Below, piece by piece: positions 18,233 to 26,812 of a stretch of DNA of 64,000 nucleotides (positions within the stretch are counted from its first letter, which is position 1; every line of letters starts with the position of its first letter). The stretch comes from JALZUV01 sp964654855. GTDB lineage: Bacteria; Pseudomonadota; Alphaproteobacteria; Rickettsiales; JALZUV01. The position numbers and the translations under genes are program-made. Below the pieces are notes generated by a model. That model was not told the origin of the DNA. It made no database searches and worked only from the letters and a program-made list of their open reading frames with translations. The stretch covers positions 1-64,000 of the forward strand of contig CAZZJS010000001.1 of assembly GCA_964654855.1 (NCBI GenBank), in the 5' to 3' direction.

Positions 18233-18249
18233 ATGTTATAAAATAACAT
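18233..18249. promoter_or_regulatory. Zur box between zur and the ABC transporter operon
   Basis: ATGTTATAAAATAACAT is a 17-base palindrome (7-bp arms) with one change from the other two cores. It abuts the zur start and lies 35 bases before the ATPase ATG, so it can control both directions. Confidence 0.85.
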
Positions 18250-18283
18250 AATTTCTACTGCAAGCGCAATGAGGAATTAGCAT

Positions 18284-18925
18284 ATGCTTGAAGTCGATAG
18301 TATCAGCTATACAATCGCAGGAAAGGCTATTCTGGGTTCAGTGTCTTTTTCTCTGAAGGAGGGTGAAACAGCTCTAATATTAGGGGCCTCTGGTACTGGT
18401 AAAACGACTATGCTTGCCATTATTGCTGGGCTGCTAAAACCTAGCTCTGGTGAAGTGCATTATGCAAAGCAGTCATTACATGAGTTGAGTGATGTCGAGC
18501 TTGATAAGTTTCGTGGCCAAAATTTAGGTATCATTTTTCAGAACCACCACCTCATCAAACCGCTTACGGTTTTGCAAAATTTAAAACTAGGTTTGAGTTT
18601 TAATGATAAAAAAGTTGAAGAGAAAAAAATCCTGGAAACGCTTGAAAGGCTTAATCTTTCGTCCAAAGCTCATCAGAAGGCGGCAACCTTGAGTATGGGG
18701 GAAGCACAGCGCTTGGCTGTTGCGCGAGCCATCATCGGTCAACCAAAATGGGTTCTATGTGACGAACCAACCTCTGCGCTAGATGATGCCAACGCGAAGG
18801 TAACGTTAGACTTACTACAAAGTGAAGCAAAAGCCTGTGATGCTGGGCTTATCATTGTGACCCATGATATCCGTGTAGAATCTCATTTTTCTGCCAAGAA
18901 GATTATCGAACTGGAGGCCGCATAA
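18284..18925 (+). CDS. ABC transporter ATPase (LolD/MacB type), zinc regulon
   Basis: This 213-residue ATPase is complete: Walker A GASGTGKT at about 36-43, signature LSMGEAQRLAVARA at about 136-149, Walker B VLCDEPTSALDD just after, and the switch His in IIVTHD. It works with the FtsX-type permease that starts on its last base (ATGA-type overlap at 18925). The gene set resembles the Zur-controlled PA4063-PA4066 operon of Pseudomonas aeruginosa. The signature is LSMGE rather than LSGGQ, a common variant in this subfamily. Confidence 0.9.
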   Translation: MLEVDSISYTIAGKAILGSVSFSLKEGETALILGASGTGKTTMLAIIAGLLKPSSGEVHYAKQSLHELSDVELDKFRGQNLGIIFQNHHLIKPLTVLQNLKLGLSFNDKKVEEKKILETLERLNLSSKAHQKAATLSMGEAQRLAVARAIIGQPKWVLCDEPTSALDDANAKVTLDLLQSEAKACDAGLIIVTHDIRVESHFSAKKIIELEAA

Positions 18926-20217
18926 TGAAGCTATCCTCGCTCGCATTAGCTTATTTGAAAGATAAGCCCTCTAGTAGTTTTTTACATATCCTGCTGATGG
19001 GACTAGGCATGATGTTGATAACGGCATTATTGCTTATTGGACATCAGTTGGAGCAAAGGCTTTATCGTGACTCAGCGGGTATTGATTTGGTCGTCGGAGC
19101 GAAGGGTAGTCCTCTGCAGCTCATTCTTTCCAGTGTGCAGCATGTCGATATTCCCACAGGAAATATTTCGCTTGAGCAAGCACGTAAGATTCAACAACAT
19201 AAACATATTAAGCGAGCAATCCCAATCGCTCTGGGGGATAGCTATAGAGGCTATCGCATTGTTGGGACTGAGCCACCTTATTTAGATCACTACAATGCAG
19301 AGCTGGCAGAAGGTAATCTGTGGGAAACGAGTATGCAGGCTGTTTTAGGCAGTCAAGTTGCTGTAAAGCTAGGCTTAAAAATAGGTGATACATTCTCTGG
19401 TAGTCACGGATTGATAGAAGGTGGTCATGCCCATGATGCACATCCATACCATGTTGTTGGTATCATCAATAAGACTGGTACGGTGTTAGATAGATTGATT
19501 GTTACTTCGCTGGAGAGCGTGTGGGATTTGCATAGAGAGGAAACGCGTAAGCCTAACAAGAAAAAGGACTCGCATGACCATGAGCATCATCACAACCATC
19601 ATAGTCACGATGACCACCAAGATGTCCATGATGAGCGTAGGCATAACGAACGTGCTCACGCAGAAAAAAAACGAGAAGTAACGGCCCTGATCGTATCCTA
19701 TCGCAATCGTTCTGCCGTAATGAGTTTTCCTCGTTTTGTGAATCAGCAAACATCGATGCAAGCGGCTAGCCCCGCTTTTGAAATGGCCCGGTTGGTTGAG
19801 CTTGTGGGCTTTGGTAGTGATACATTGCTGCTATTTGGTGTGTTGTTAGTTGTCGTTTCTCTCATCAGCGTTTTTATCGCTTTGTTGAACTCTATCCGTG
19901 AACGGCGTTATGACTTGGCGGTCTTTCGTACCCTAGGTGCTTCTCACAACACACTCTTCAAATTGGTGTTAATTGAAGGTTTGTTCATTGCTTTAATTGG
20001 TAGTTTGGTCGGACTCATCACCGGCCATATAATTGTTGAGATTATCGGTATAGCAACTGCCAAAGGTCAAGAGATGGGGTTAACTGGCTTGCTCTTTTTA
20101 CCTTCCTTATTATGGCTATGGCTAGGTGTAATAATTGTTTCGGTATTCGCCTGTTTTATCCCCGCATGGCATGCTAGTAAGGCAGAAATTTATACGCTCT
20201 TACGTGAATTGAGCTAA
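18925..20217 (+). CDS. FtsX-like ABC permease with a histidine-rich loop
   Basis: This 430-residue permease has one N-terminal membrane segment, a large periplasmic MacB-like domain (about 45-285) and three C-terminal segments with the FtsX signature (RERRYDLAVFRTLGAS). Its special feature is an insertion at about residues 210-250 with about 12 His among Asp and Glu (HDHEHHHNHHSHDDH), plus HGLIEGGHAHDAHPYH shortly before. Such a region can bind several zinc ions in the periplasm. It overlaps the ATPase gene and precedes two related anchored proteins. Whether it imports zinc or moves lipid or protein under zinc stress is open. Confidence 0.88.
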   Translation: MKLSSLALAYLKDKPSSSFLHILLMGLGMMLITALLLIGHQLEQRLYRDSAGIDLVVGAKGSPLQLILSSVQHVDIPTGNISLEQARKIQQHKHIKRAIPIALGDSYRGYRIVGTEPPYLDHYNAELAEGNLWETSMQAVLGSQVAVKLGLKIGDTFSGSHGLIEGGHAHDAHPYHVVGIINKTGTVLDRLIVTSLESVWDLHREETRKPNKKKDSHDHEHHHNHHSHDDHQDVHDERRHNERAHAEKKREVTALIVSYRNRSAVMSFPRFVNQQTSMQAASPAFEMARLVELVGFGSDTLLLFGVLLVVVSLISVFIALLNSIRERRYDLAVFRTLGASHNTLFKLVLIEGLFIALIGSLVGLITGHIIVEIIGIATAKGQEMGLTGLLFLPSLLWLWLGVIIVSVFACFIPAWHASKAEIYTLLRELS

Positions 20218-20222
20218 ATACG

Positions 20223-20708
20223 ATGTCGAAAAAAATACCCTGGAAAGAGGAATTAACTACTTTTTTAATTATTCTGCCATTCATCTTCGGTAGTGTATAT
20301 ATTTACAAGCGCTACATTAATCCACCACTGGAAGTGACGTACGAGAACGCATTACCTTGGAGCGTACTAGAGGAATCTTTCTCAGCTCTTAATGGTAGAG
20401 AGTTTCTTTATGGTGATATACTTTCTCAGTTAAAGGAAATGGAGCAAAAAACGGTAGCCATTTATGGGTATATGTATCCTATCAAAATGGCTGAGAAGCA
20501 TGACCATTTTTTACTGAGTAAGCAACCGCATGTATGTCAGTTTCACTTGCCCGCTCATTCTGGCAATATGGTGGAAATTATAATGCAAGATGAAGGTATA
20601 CCGTATCGTCGCCAACCAGTCCTATTGACTGGTGTGTTCTCCATCCCGAACGATAAAGAATTAGGGATTACTTTTCGCTTGAAAGAAGTAGAATTTATTG
20701 ATGACTAA
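20223..20708 (+). CDS. Membrane-anchored DUF3299-like protein of the zinc operon (paralogue 1)
   Basis: This 161-residue protein has one N-terminal membrane anchor (about 11-29) and a periplasmic domain resembling DUF3299. Its core reads YGYMYPI..(about 14 residues)..FLLSKQ..VCQFHLP..NMVEI. The same pattern occurs in the next gene, so the two are paralogues. Similar proteins sit in Zur-regulated ABC operons such as PA4063-PA4066. The conserved Cys-x-x-His of VCQFH is a possible metal site. It starts 6 bases after the permease stop. Confidence 0.68.
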   Translation: MSKKIPWKEELTTFLIILPFIFGSVYIYKRYINPPLEVTYENALPWSVLEESFSALNGREFLYGDILSQLKEMEQKTVAIYGYMYPIKMAEKHDHFLLSKQPHVCQFHLPAHSGNMVEIIMQDEGIPYRRQPVLLTGVFSIPNDKELGITFRLKEVEFIDD

Positions 20709-21240
20709 ATATCTGCTCACATTAGCCATTATCATTGCTGCTGGTTATGCTTACTTTAATGCTTCCCCAGTAGGGAGCTTTTCTCAAGAACCGATGCCTG
20801 AGGCGCTACTGGAAGATATTGGGGAAATGCAAGAAGAGTGGAAACCATTAAAAGTTTCCGGCGATGCTATCCCATGGGAATTGTTTGCCACGACGAAAGA
20901 GGATGAATCCTGCGTGGTGGGAGATGAAGGTTATGATATTTGCCTTGTAAAGCCAGAGTATAGCGATGCGGTTAAAAAGCTGAACGGCATAGAAGTTACT
21001 TTGATGGGGTATATGTTTCCATTAGAGCAATCTGAGAGTCAGAAGAATTTTCTTGTGGGGCCTTACCCTCTTAGTTGTCCATTCCACTACCATGTTGGTC
21101 CTACGCAAATGGTAGAGGTATTTGCAGATGAACATATAGAGTTTAGTTACGAGCCTATAACCCTCAAGGGCGTTTTAGAGTTAAAGTTTAATGAGGAAAC
21201 TGGAGTATTTTATTATTTGAGGCGTGGCAGTAAAGTTTAG
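20701..21240 (+). CDS. Membrane-anchored DUF3299-like protein of the zinc operon (paralogue 2)
   Basis: I take the ATG at 20701 as start (179 residues); the frame can be extended by one TTG codon, which is less likely. An N-terminal hydrophobic segment (about 4-20) anchors a periplasmic domain with GYMFPLEQ...FLVGPYPLSCPFHYHVGP..MVEV, parallel to the preceding paralogue, including Cys-x-x-His. It overlaps that gene by 8 bases. An extra Cys pair (C-VVGDEGYDI-C) is unique to this copy. It ends the Zur-controlled operon. Confidence 0.68.
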   Translation: MTKYLLTLAIIIAAGYAYFNASPVGSFSQEPMPEALLEDIGEMQEEWKPLKVSGDAIPWELFATTKEDESCVVGDEGYDICLVKPEYSDAVKKLNGIEVTLMGYMFPLEQSESQKNFLVGPYPLSCPFHYHVGPTQMVEVFADEHIEFSYEPITLKGVLELKFNEETGVFYYLRRGSKV

Positions 21241-21285
21241 TTGCGGGCATTTCTATGTATTTTGGCTTTTATCAGGGAATTCAAA

Positions 21286-21394
21286 TCAGAGAACTTTGCT
21301 TGTAGTACTCACAGCACCGCCACTGTTTCCTTAGTTTCCAACACCTTTAGAGAACCTATCGCCACAGGCGCCTTGTGTGCGGCGCTGAGCGATG
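21286..21394. repeat. Dispersed intergenic repeat, copy 3 (fullest)
   Basis: It contains both halves: TCAGAGA..AGTACT..ACCGCCA..TTTCCTTAGTTTCCAACAC (as in copy 2), then TTTAGAGA and the hairpin GCGCC/GGCGC with loop TTGTGTGC (as in copy 1, but with different stem bases). It lies in the 234-base gap before the 848-residue gene. Confidence 0.65.
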
Positions 21395-21474
21395 ATGTTA
21401 TGATAGATATTGAATATCCTGAAAAAAGCTTCCTACTTCATCAAAACGTAACATGAAAATGTTAGTGTGAGAGC

Positions 21475-24021
21475 GTGGAAGAGCCAGAAAAACCAAAGAA
21501 AACCATATTAAAGCGCTTGCGGGACTCATCAAGCAAGGCGATTGCGATGATTCAAATTCCTCTGCAGTTAGGAATTCTTTCACCTAAAACTGCCTCTACA
21601 GCTTCTTCGACAGCCGACTTATTTCCGGAAGGAATTACGCAAGTCGATGATAGGCCGACCCGTGCTGATAGCACCGACATAAAGGAAGAATTCACTTCCG
21701 CTGCTCTGTCTGAGAAATCAAAAAAGATAAACAAAAAGATGCTTAAAGAAGGTCTCTCACTCGAAAAGTCCTCTCCTGGTGGCTATGTTTATATTGATTA
21801 TAACCTCAACGACCTTGCTTTGCAGAAGAAACTAACAGGTGAAGCGCAAACCCACGATATTGATAGCCTTATTGCTGGGCAGGAAAAGGTGTTTAACTTA
21901 AGTGAAATGGCCGCCAATGGTGAGAGTGTTACGTTAAGCAGAAAAGACGTAAGAGCCTTAAACAAGGCAGGTATTGGCTTAAATTACACATGGTATGCTG
22001 ACGATCCGCATCAAGCGGACCAGGATATTATCGTCGATAATTTGAAAGGCTTTATCGCGGTTGATGGCAAGAAAGTTTTAACATGGCGTGCTAGCGGGCG
22101 TAGTGGTCCTAAAATATATGGTATGCCAACTGTCGAAGGCGAATTACGCACTGATTACCATGTTCCGCTAAGCCGTCATGCGGTAAAAGCGGATGGAATT
22201 AATAATATGGATTTCCGCAATGCCGAAGGTTTAACGGAATATTTGCGCGGGCATCATGCCATCCCTCCAGCAGGGCAACGTGTATGGGATCTTGAAAATT
22301 TCCCGAAACCGGCCAATGATTTGCGTGATATTTCCAACTTCACTCGCCAGCAAGAGTCTCGCAAATTGCTATTGAACATGATGCGCTTTCAGCCTGAACT
22401 ACCTGATGGGCATGAATATAATTTAGATAATAATTTACGCCTAATAAAGATTAGTAAGCTAGAAAGTAATCCCCCTCTACAAATTGGACCAGACCCTCAT
22501 ATTTATTCTTTCTACAAGAGTGAGGGTGAGAAGAGTTATCTTAAACGCCGTAAAACCGTAGATGGCCTAGACACATTAACTTACAAAACAGGAAGTCATG
22601 GTGGAATGGCCCAGTTTAAGGTCAATAAACCTATGAAAACTGCCATTGCGGGTACTCCTTTTGTCAATAAAGAAACAGGTGAATGGACTGGGTATAAAGT
22701 GAATGGAAAAGCCATTAATAGCGCCGAAGATTTCTTAAACTCTCCTCTAGCACAAAATTATGCGCTGTTTTATACGCAAGAAAAATATAGCAGAATAAAG
22801 CGCACAAGGGGCTCGGAGAGGGATCCGGCAGGCATTGCAGGTGTAAGTCATCTGCTTGGCTCACCCGTTGCAAGAGAAGGAGATTATTATTCAAAAAAAG
22901 ACGGCAATGGAACAAAGGGAATTAAATATTACGATGCACTAAAAGGTTATCCATACCAATCATTCCCTAAGAGCCTTCGCTTGAAAAAGGATTCACTGCT
23001 TGATAATGGCATTAATCCCGAACTCGTCAAAATCACAGCTGAAGGTCAAGCTAAACTTGATGAAGAATACCGCCTAGCTTACGAGAAGACACATCCTGTT
23101 AAAACACCCCAGAATGAAAAAAATACGAATGATGTTAGTGAAGAAGGTGCAAATCAAACTGCCGCCGAAGCTGAGGAAATGCTAAATACTCCTATTCCTG
23201 AAAGTAACAATAACCCTCCCGTAGCGCCACCGGTGCCAGCCACGCCTGCTATCGTAAAGCGTCGAGCGCGTAATAAAACGGAAGAAGTAGCAGAACCACC
23301 TTACAGTGAAGAAGATTACTATGCAGGTGGAGGGAATCCATCCGATAAAGTTCTGGAAGAGCTTCCTCTTCCCAATATTGAAGTTATTGAACCTTCCATC
23401 GTTGAAGAGCCGCAGCCATTTGAACCTACTGAGCAAGAGATTCTAGAACCAGAAGAAGTTTTGGAAGAAGTAATTCCCGTAGAACTTGTCAATGAAGTTA
23501 AGAAGGAACCGATAGCGCTTCCTGAGACTATCGCCGCGAACATTACTGTCGATGTAATAGCTACTCCTACAGAAGATACTGCTGAGCCTTCCATTGCTAA
23601 TGCTGATAAGCCTAATAGTTCCGTTAGTGATGAGAAGAAAGCTTCAGAACTTCCAAATAAGTCAAAAAATGAAGAGGTGGTGCGACCGAAAGAATCAAAA
23701 TCTAATAAAAGTAGCACGAAGGCAAAAAAACATAAAAAGGCCGATGCTGAGCGTGCCGTTCAAGAGAGCAAGATGAGCTTTTCCTCTTCTGCCGTTGCAC
23801 TGGGAAGTTTGCTTTCCATTCCGGTTGCGGTGAAATCATTCTTTCTTGGTCAGAAAGACCCTGAAACACAAAAGCGCGAGAAACCATCAATGCTAAAATT
23901 GCTTGCTGGAGCGACTTTGGTTGGCTTAGCAGGGGTAGCCTTTCACCAATCAGGAGCCACGAGTTGGATTGCGAATGAATTAAAACGGCGTTCTGGTGGT
24001 TCTCAAGGGTTAGACCGCTAA
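21475..24021 (+). CDS. Large protein of unknown function with acidic/proline-rich C-terminal half
   Basis: The GTG at 21475 opens an 848-residue frame; a GAGAG-like element precedes it. No known domain was recognised. Residues about 100-500 look globular, with Tyr, Asp and Asn-rich stretches. About 540-760 is low-complexity and rich in Glu, Pro and Lys (PEPL, EEVLEEV, KSKNE). The last 90 residues contain two hydrophobic stretches (SSSAVALGSLLSIPVAVKSF and LLAGATLVGLAGVAF) that may insert in a membrane. There is no signal peptide. It stands alone between a dispersed repeat and a terminator. A large surface or secreted effector-like protein is possible, but nothing in the sequence decides. Confidence 0.55.
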   Translation: MEEPEKPKKTILKRLRDSSSKAIAMIQIPLQLGILSPKTASTASSTADLFPEGITQVDDRPTRADSTDIKEEFTSAALSEKSKKINKKMLKEGLSLEKSSPGGYVYIDYNLNDLALQKKLTGEAQTHDIDSLIAGQEKVFNLSEMAANGESVTLSRKDVRALNKAGIGLNYTWYADDPHQADQDIIVDNLKGFIAVDGKKVLTWRASGRSGPKIYGMPTVEGELRTDYHVPLSRHAVKADGINNMDFRNAEGLTEYLRGHHAIPPAGQRVWDLENFPKPANDLRDISNFTRQQESRKLLLNMMRFQPELPDGHEYNLDNNLRLIKISKLESNPPLQIGPDPHIYSFYKSEGEKSYLKRRKTVDGLDTLTYKTGSHGGMAQFKVNKPMKTAIAGTPFVNKETGEWTGYKVNGKAINSAEDFLNSPLAQNYALFYTQEKYSRIKRTRGSERDPAGIAGVSHLLGSPVAREGDYYSKKDGNGTKGIKYYDALKGYPYQSFPKSLRLKKDSLLDNGINPELVKITAEGQAKLDEEYRLAYEKTHPVKTPQNEKNTNDVSEEGANQTAAEAEEMLNTPIPESNNNPPVAPPVPATPAIVKRRARNKTEEVAEPPYSEEDYYAGGGNPSDKVLEELPLPNIEVIEPSIVEEPQPFEPTEQEILEPEEVLEEVIPVELVNEVKKEPIALPETIAANITVDVIATPTEDTAEPSIANADKPNSSVSDEKKASELPNKSKNEEVVRPKESKSNKSSTKAKKHKKADAERAVQESKMSFSSSAVALGSLLSIPVAVKSFFLGQKDPETQKREKPSMLKLLAGATLVGLAGVAFHQSGATSWIANELKRRSGGSQGLDR

Positions 24022-24096
24022 TTTAAAATAGTTGAACGAAATTGTCACAAAAGATTAACATTGGTTCGGGAAGCTCATGCTATGGTTAAAGTTCTG

Positions 24097-24158
24097 TGTC
24101 GCTCGTTTTGTGCAGGGTATACGTGCCCAAAACCGGCGACATGCCAATAGTTTTTTTT
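24097..24158 (+). terminator. Probable terminator in the 324-base gap after the large unknown gene
   Basis: TGTCG/CGACA and TTTTG/CAAAA form a long interrupted stem, with GGG/CCC near the loop, and a run of eight T follows at 24151-24158. The rest of the gap 24022-24345 shows no gene. Confidence 0.6.
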
Positions 24159-24345
24159 GATATTTATACCATATTATCGGTATTGATCTAAACCCTTCGC
24201 TCTTGAATGAGATCAGGGTCATTTCAAATCGAAAACATTGTAAAAACGAAAGTTTTTAGATTGTAGTCGTATGGTTAAAGATAAAGCCTCTTTTGAGGCG
24301 ATGTATTGAATTTTATTTACTTCATCTTTTAAACCTTCAATAAAT

Positions 24346-25482
24346 ATGAAAAGGTTAGTTTTTATCGCGCTTACAGCGCTTTTGGCTTTAGGTTTTCTTT
24401 CTTCGTGTAACTCTGACAAAGGAATAGGTACTTATTCCACACGAGTTTCATCAAAAGTTATGCCAACCGGCACTTCGACTTTTGCGGGTCATCAGTTTTT
24501 AACCAACAATAAGGGAGAAATCCTTAAGGTTGAGACAATGACAGAGGAAGAATGGTTACAAAGCATCATTGATGCTGAAGTAGCTAAAAAATTGCAAAAG
24601 GATTGCCCACCAAAGGCAGTTCCATGCATTACCTCAAAGCAAGATTCAATCAATCAGGAACAGTTTGTTGAAGTCGAAAGACTTAACGATAGCCTGAGAC
24701 TGGAAAATGCTTATTTTCGTGGAGCTCATGAGAGAACCAACTTGCTTATTGAGCAAGGATGGGGACCTCAGCAAAATTGCAACGACTGTTGTGAAGATGA
24801 ACCCGTAGTTATTATTAATAATAATTGCTGTTCACCTTGTCCACAACAACCTTGTGAACCATGTAAGGAAGAAGTGAGGAAACAAGATCCTTGCGAAGAA
24901 CCATCCAACCAAAATCAAGAAAGAAGAGGCAACTCTGAAAAACTTGAAGGAGGAGGAAGTTCTGACGATTGCGAGGAAGGTAGCAATCAGCCAAAAGAAC
25001 AATTGGTTGATGAAAGCCAAAATGGTGAGAAAGAAGAGTTGAAACCTACACTTCGCCGAATAAAGCCGGAAAGTGTAAGATTTGGTGCTAGATCGAACGG
25101 AACGTCTTTTACGTTGAATTATCCAAATGGAGGAATTCAATATGATAATATCCGTCGATCAGAGTCTGATTATCACCGTTTCGTTGCTTACAAGGCTTCA
25201 GGTAGTTCAGATATGCGTTGGCATAAAGGGCTTGCATTTAGCACCAGAAACAACCTCTCTGTTGGCCCATACTTTGGGAGCAAACAGAGATTGAATGACT
25301 GGTTTGATTTGAATGTTGGTTTAAATCCAATGTTCAGAGCCGCAGGTGTGGGCTCTAACTTCCAATTCAACGGTAACTTGGGGGTGGACTTCAAGTTATT
25401 CGACGACGCTACCTTTGGTGCTGATGTCGGAGTATTGGACGGTGTGGGCTACTATGGAGGCAGTTTGAATGTTAAATTATAA
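24346..25482 (+). CDS. Cysteine-rich lipoprotein of unknown function
   Basis: This 378-residue protein has a lipoprotein signal (MKRLVFIALTALLALGFLSSC) with the lipidated Cys at 21. The middle third (about 145-180) is packed with Cys (NCNDCCEDE...NNCCSPCPQQPCEPCKEE), then an acidic Gln/Asn/Ser-rich stretch. The C-terminal about 140 residues form Gly-rich beta strands ending in YYGGSLNVKL, which looks like a beta-barrel or beta-sandwich piece. No family is recognised. The Cys cluster may bind metal or be disulfide-bonded. A terminator follows at 25522. Confidence 0.55.
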   Translation: MKRLVFIALTALLALGFLSSCNSDKGIGTYSTRVSSKVMPTGTSTFAGHQFLTNNKGEILKVETMTEEEWLQSIIDAEVAKKLQKDCPPKAVPCITSKQDSINQEQFVEVERLNDSLRLENAYFRGAHERTNLLIEQGWGPQQNCNDCCEDEPVVIINNNCCSPCPQQPCEPCKEEVRKQDPCEEPSNQNQERRGNSEKLEGGGSSDDCEEGSNQPKEQLVDESQNGEKEELKPTLRRIKPESVRFGARSNGTSFTLNYPNGGIQYDNIRRSESDYHRFVAYKASGSSDMRWHKGLAFSTRNNLSVGPYFGSKQRLNDWFDLNVGLNPMFRAAGVGSNFQFNGNLGVDFKLFDDATFGADVGVLDGVGYYGGSLNVKL

Positions 25483-25521
25483 CATTCAGTCTTCATGGCG
25501 TTTCTTACTGCTTTTCATTGT

Positions 25522-25558
25522 AAAAAAGGTTCTTCTCTGTTGAGAGGGGCCTTTTTTT
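25522..25558 (+). terminator. Rho-independent terminator
   Basis: AAGG..CTTCTC/GAGAGG..CCTT forms a stem with a short loop, followed by seven T. It closes the Cys-rich lipoprotein gene. Confidence 0.85.
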
Positions 25559-25589
25559 ATTCTTATTTTCTTACTGCTTAATAGATTGT

Positions 25590-26258
25590 TTAGTTGATTG
25601 CTTTATAAGCTATTTCAGAGTGATGGTCTTGAATATGTAGTTGAGTAATGCTTTGTGTTGCGCTGTAGGAGCGTGTCATCATAGGTGCGGACTCTGGTGT
25701 GGGTTCTTGAGTGTGGTGGAAGTTGGGTAAGCTTTCTCCCGTGCCGCCCGCTTTTATATATTCATCGAATAAGGTGGTGCGTTGCTGGATGACTTCCTTC
25801 TGGTTCCAAGAAGAGGAGGTGAGGAAAAAGGCTCTATTATCTACCTCAGCATGAAAATCACTTGGCTTATAGTCGTGTCCATTCCAAACCCAAAGGCAAT
25901 GTTCGGATGGGGAGCCTACCACCAACCGGAAGCTCGCATAATCGACTGCATTTATTGTTTCAGCACTGGCCATAGGGTTCGCTTGAGCGAGTAGTTCGGT
26001 TAGAATAAGTCCTCGGCTTTTGCGCGGCGGCGGCATATTTTTATCATCGAAATAGCCGTTAAGCAAACAACCCCAATAGCCTTTATCGTTAAAGGCTATC
26101 CATGTGCCGCCACTGGGCGGATCAAGTGGGCCATGAACCTTGTTATTTGCTTCAAGTAGTTGTGGAGGCTTCGCCTTAGCGCGCTCATGACGTTCATCAC
26201 GATTCATATAGATATGATAGCCACCGGCTGGCGGCCGAAAGAGCGATAACGTACACAT
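25590..26258 (-). CDS. NRDE (TANGO2-like) family protein
   Basis: This 222-residue protein starts MCTLS and carries the family motif NRDE at residues 19-22. These are the hallmarks of the NRDE/TANGO2 Ntn-hydrolase-like family, whose Cys2 is the presumed nucleophile after Met removal. The family's substrate is not settled. The gene follows the DinB-like gene directly with no gap (26259/26258) on the same strand. A conserved GGTWIAFN and WGCLLNGY segment further supports the assignment. Confidence 0.88.
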   Translation of the reverse strand: MCTLSLFRPPAGGYHIYMNRDERHERAKAKPPQLLEANNKVHGPLDPPSGGTWIAFNDKGYWGCLLNGYFDDKNMPPPRKSRGLILTELLAQANPMASAETINAVDYASFRLVVGSPSEHCLWVWNGHDYKPSDFHAEVDNRAFFLTSSSWNQKEVIQQRTTLFDEYIKAGGTGESLPNFHHTQEPTPESAPMMTRSYSATQSITQLHIQDHHSEIAYKAIN

Positions 26259-26789
26259 TTAGGCTGTTTTCTGCCGATAATCCTGTGTTGCTGCTGCTAT
26301 TCCAAAATTAGAATCCAATGAGATACCCATTTGCTCTGCTAGCATTTTGATAATCGCCATATGGTGCACAGCATGTTCCATTACATAATGGAGTTCACGA
26401 TAAAATGTTGTAGGAAACTCAACCATCGGCTGTCCTGCCGTGAGGACGCTCTGCATAATAAGCGGTTTATCTTCTGACGTGTATGTCTGAATATTTATCG
26501 CTATTTCTTCTAATACTCTTATAGATCCTTCGGAAGAGGTTTCGAGTTCTAGGTTCCGCTTGCGCTTATCATAGCAAAGTTGCTCCACACTGTCCGCTTT
26601 CATGGTTCGAATAAGCTCTTGATAGAACTCAATTACATGACGAAAATGCATGCCAATGGTTCCTTTGTCTTCACCTTTTGGACGAGTCGTTAAACGTAAA
26701 TCGTCTAATTGATAAAGGGCATCAGTCAACTGACTGATCACGGCGAGATTCGCCGTGATCAGCTTATGAGAAAGTAAACTTTGATTCAT
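26259..26789 (-). CDS. DinB-family protein
   Basis: The ATG at 26789 gives about 176 residues; an upstream TTG is less likely. The protein is an all-helical DinB/YfiT-type bundle with a His-containing helix HFRHVIEFY and a second one ELHYVMEHAVHHMAIIK. Together these supply the usual His metal site. DinB-like proteins are metal-dependent and mostly act as thiol or small-molecule transferases. The gene is adjacent to the NRDE gene and downstream of the YHS gene, so the three may be co-transcribed. Confidence 0.8.
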   Translation of the reverse strand: MNQSLLSHKLITANLAVISQLTDALYQLDDLRLTTRPKGEDKGTIGMHFRHVIEFYQELIRTMKADSVEQLCYDKRKRNLELETSSEGSIRVLEEIAINIQTYTSEDKPLIMQSVLTAGQPMVEFPTTFYRELHYVMEHAVHHMAIIKMLAEQMGISLDSNFGIAAATQDYRQKTA

Positions 26790-26812
26790 TATAGAAAACA
26801 ATGTTAGTTTTT

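Noticed and set aside
19208..19761. Several minus-strand frames in the His-rich permease gene.
   Set aside because: They are shadows of the CAT/GAT-rich His and Asp codons on the plus strand.
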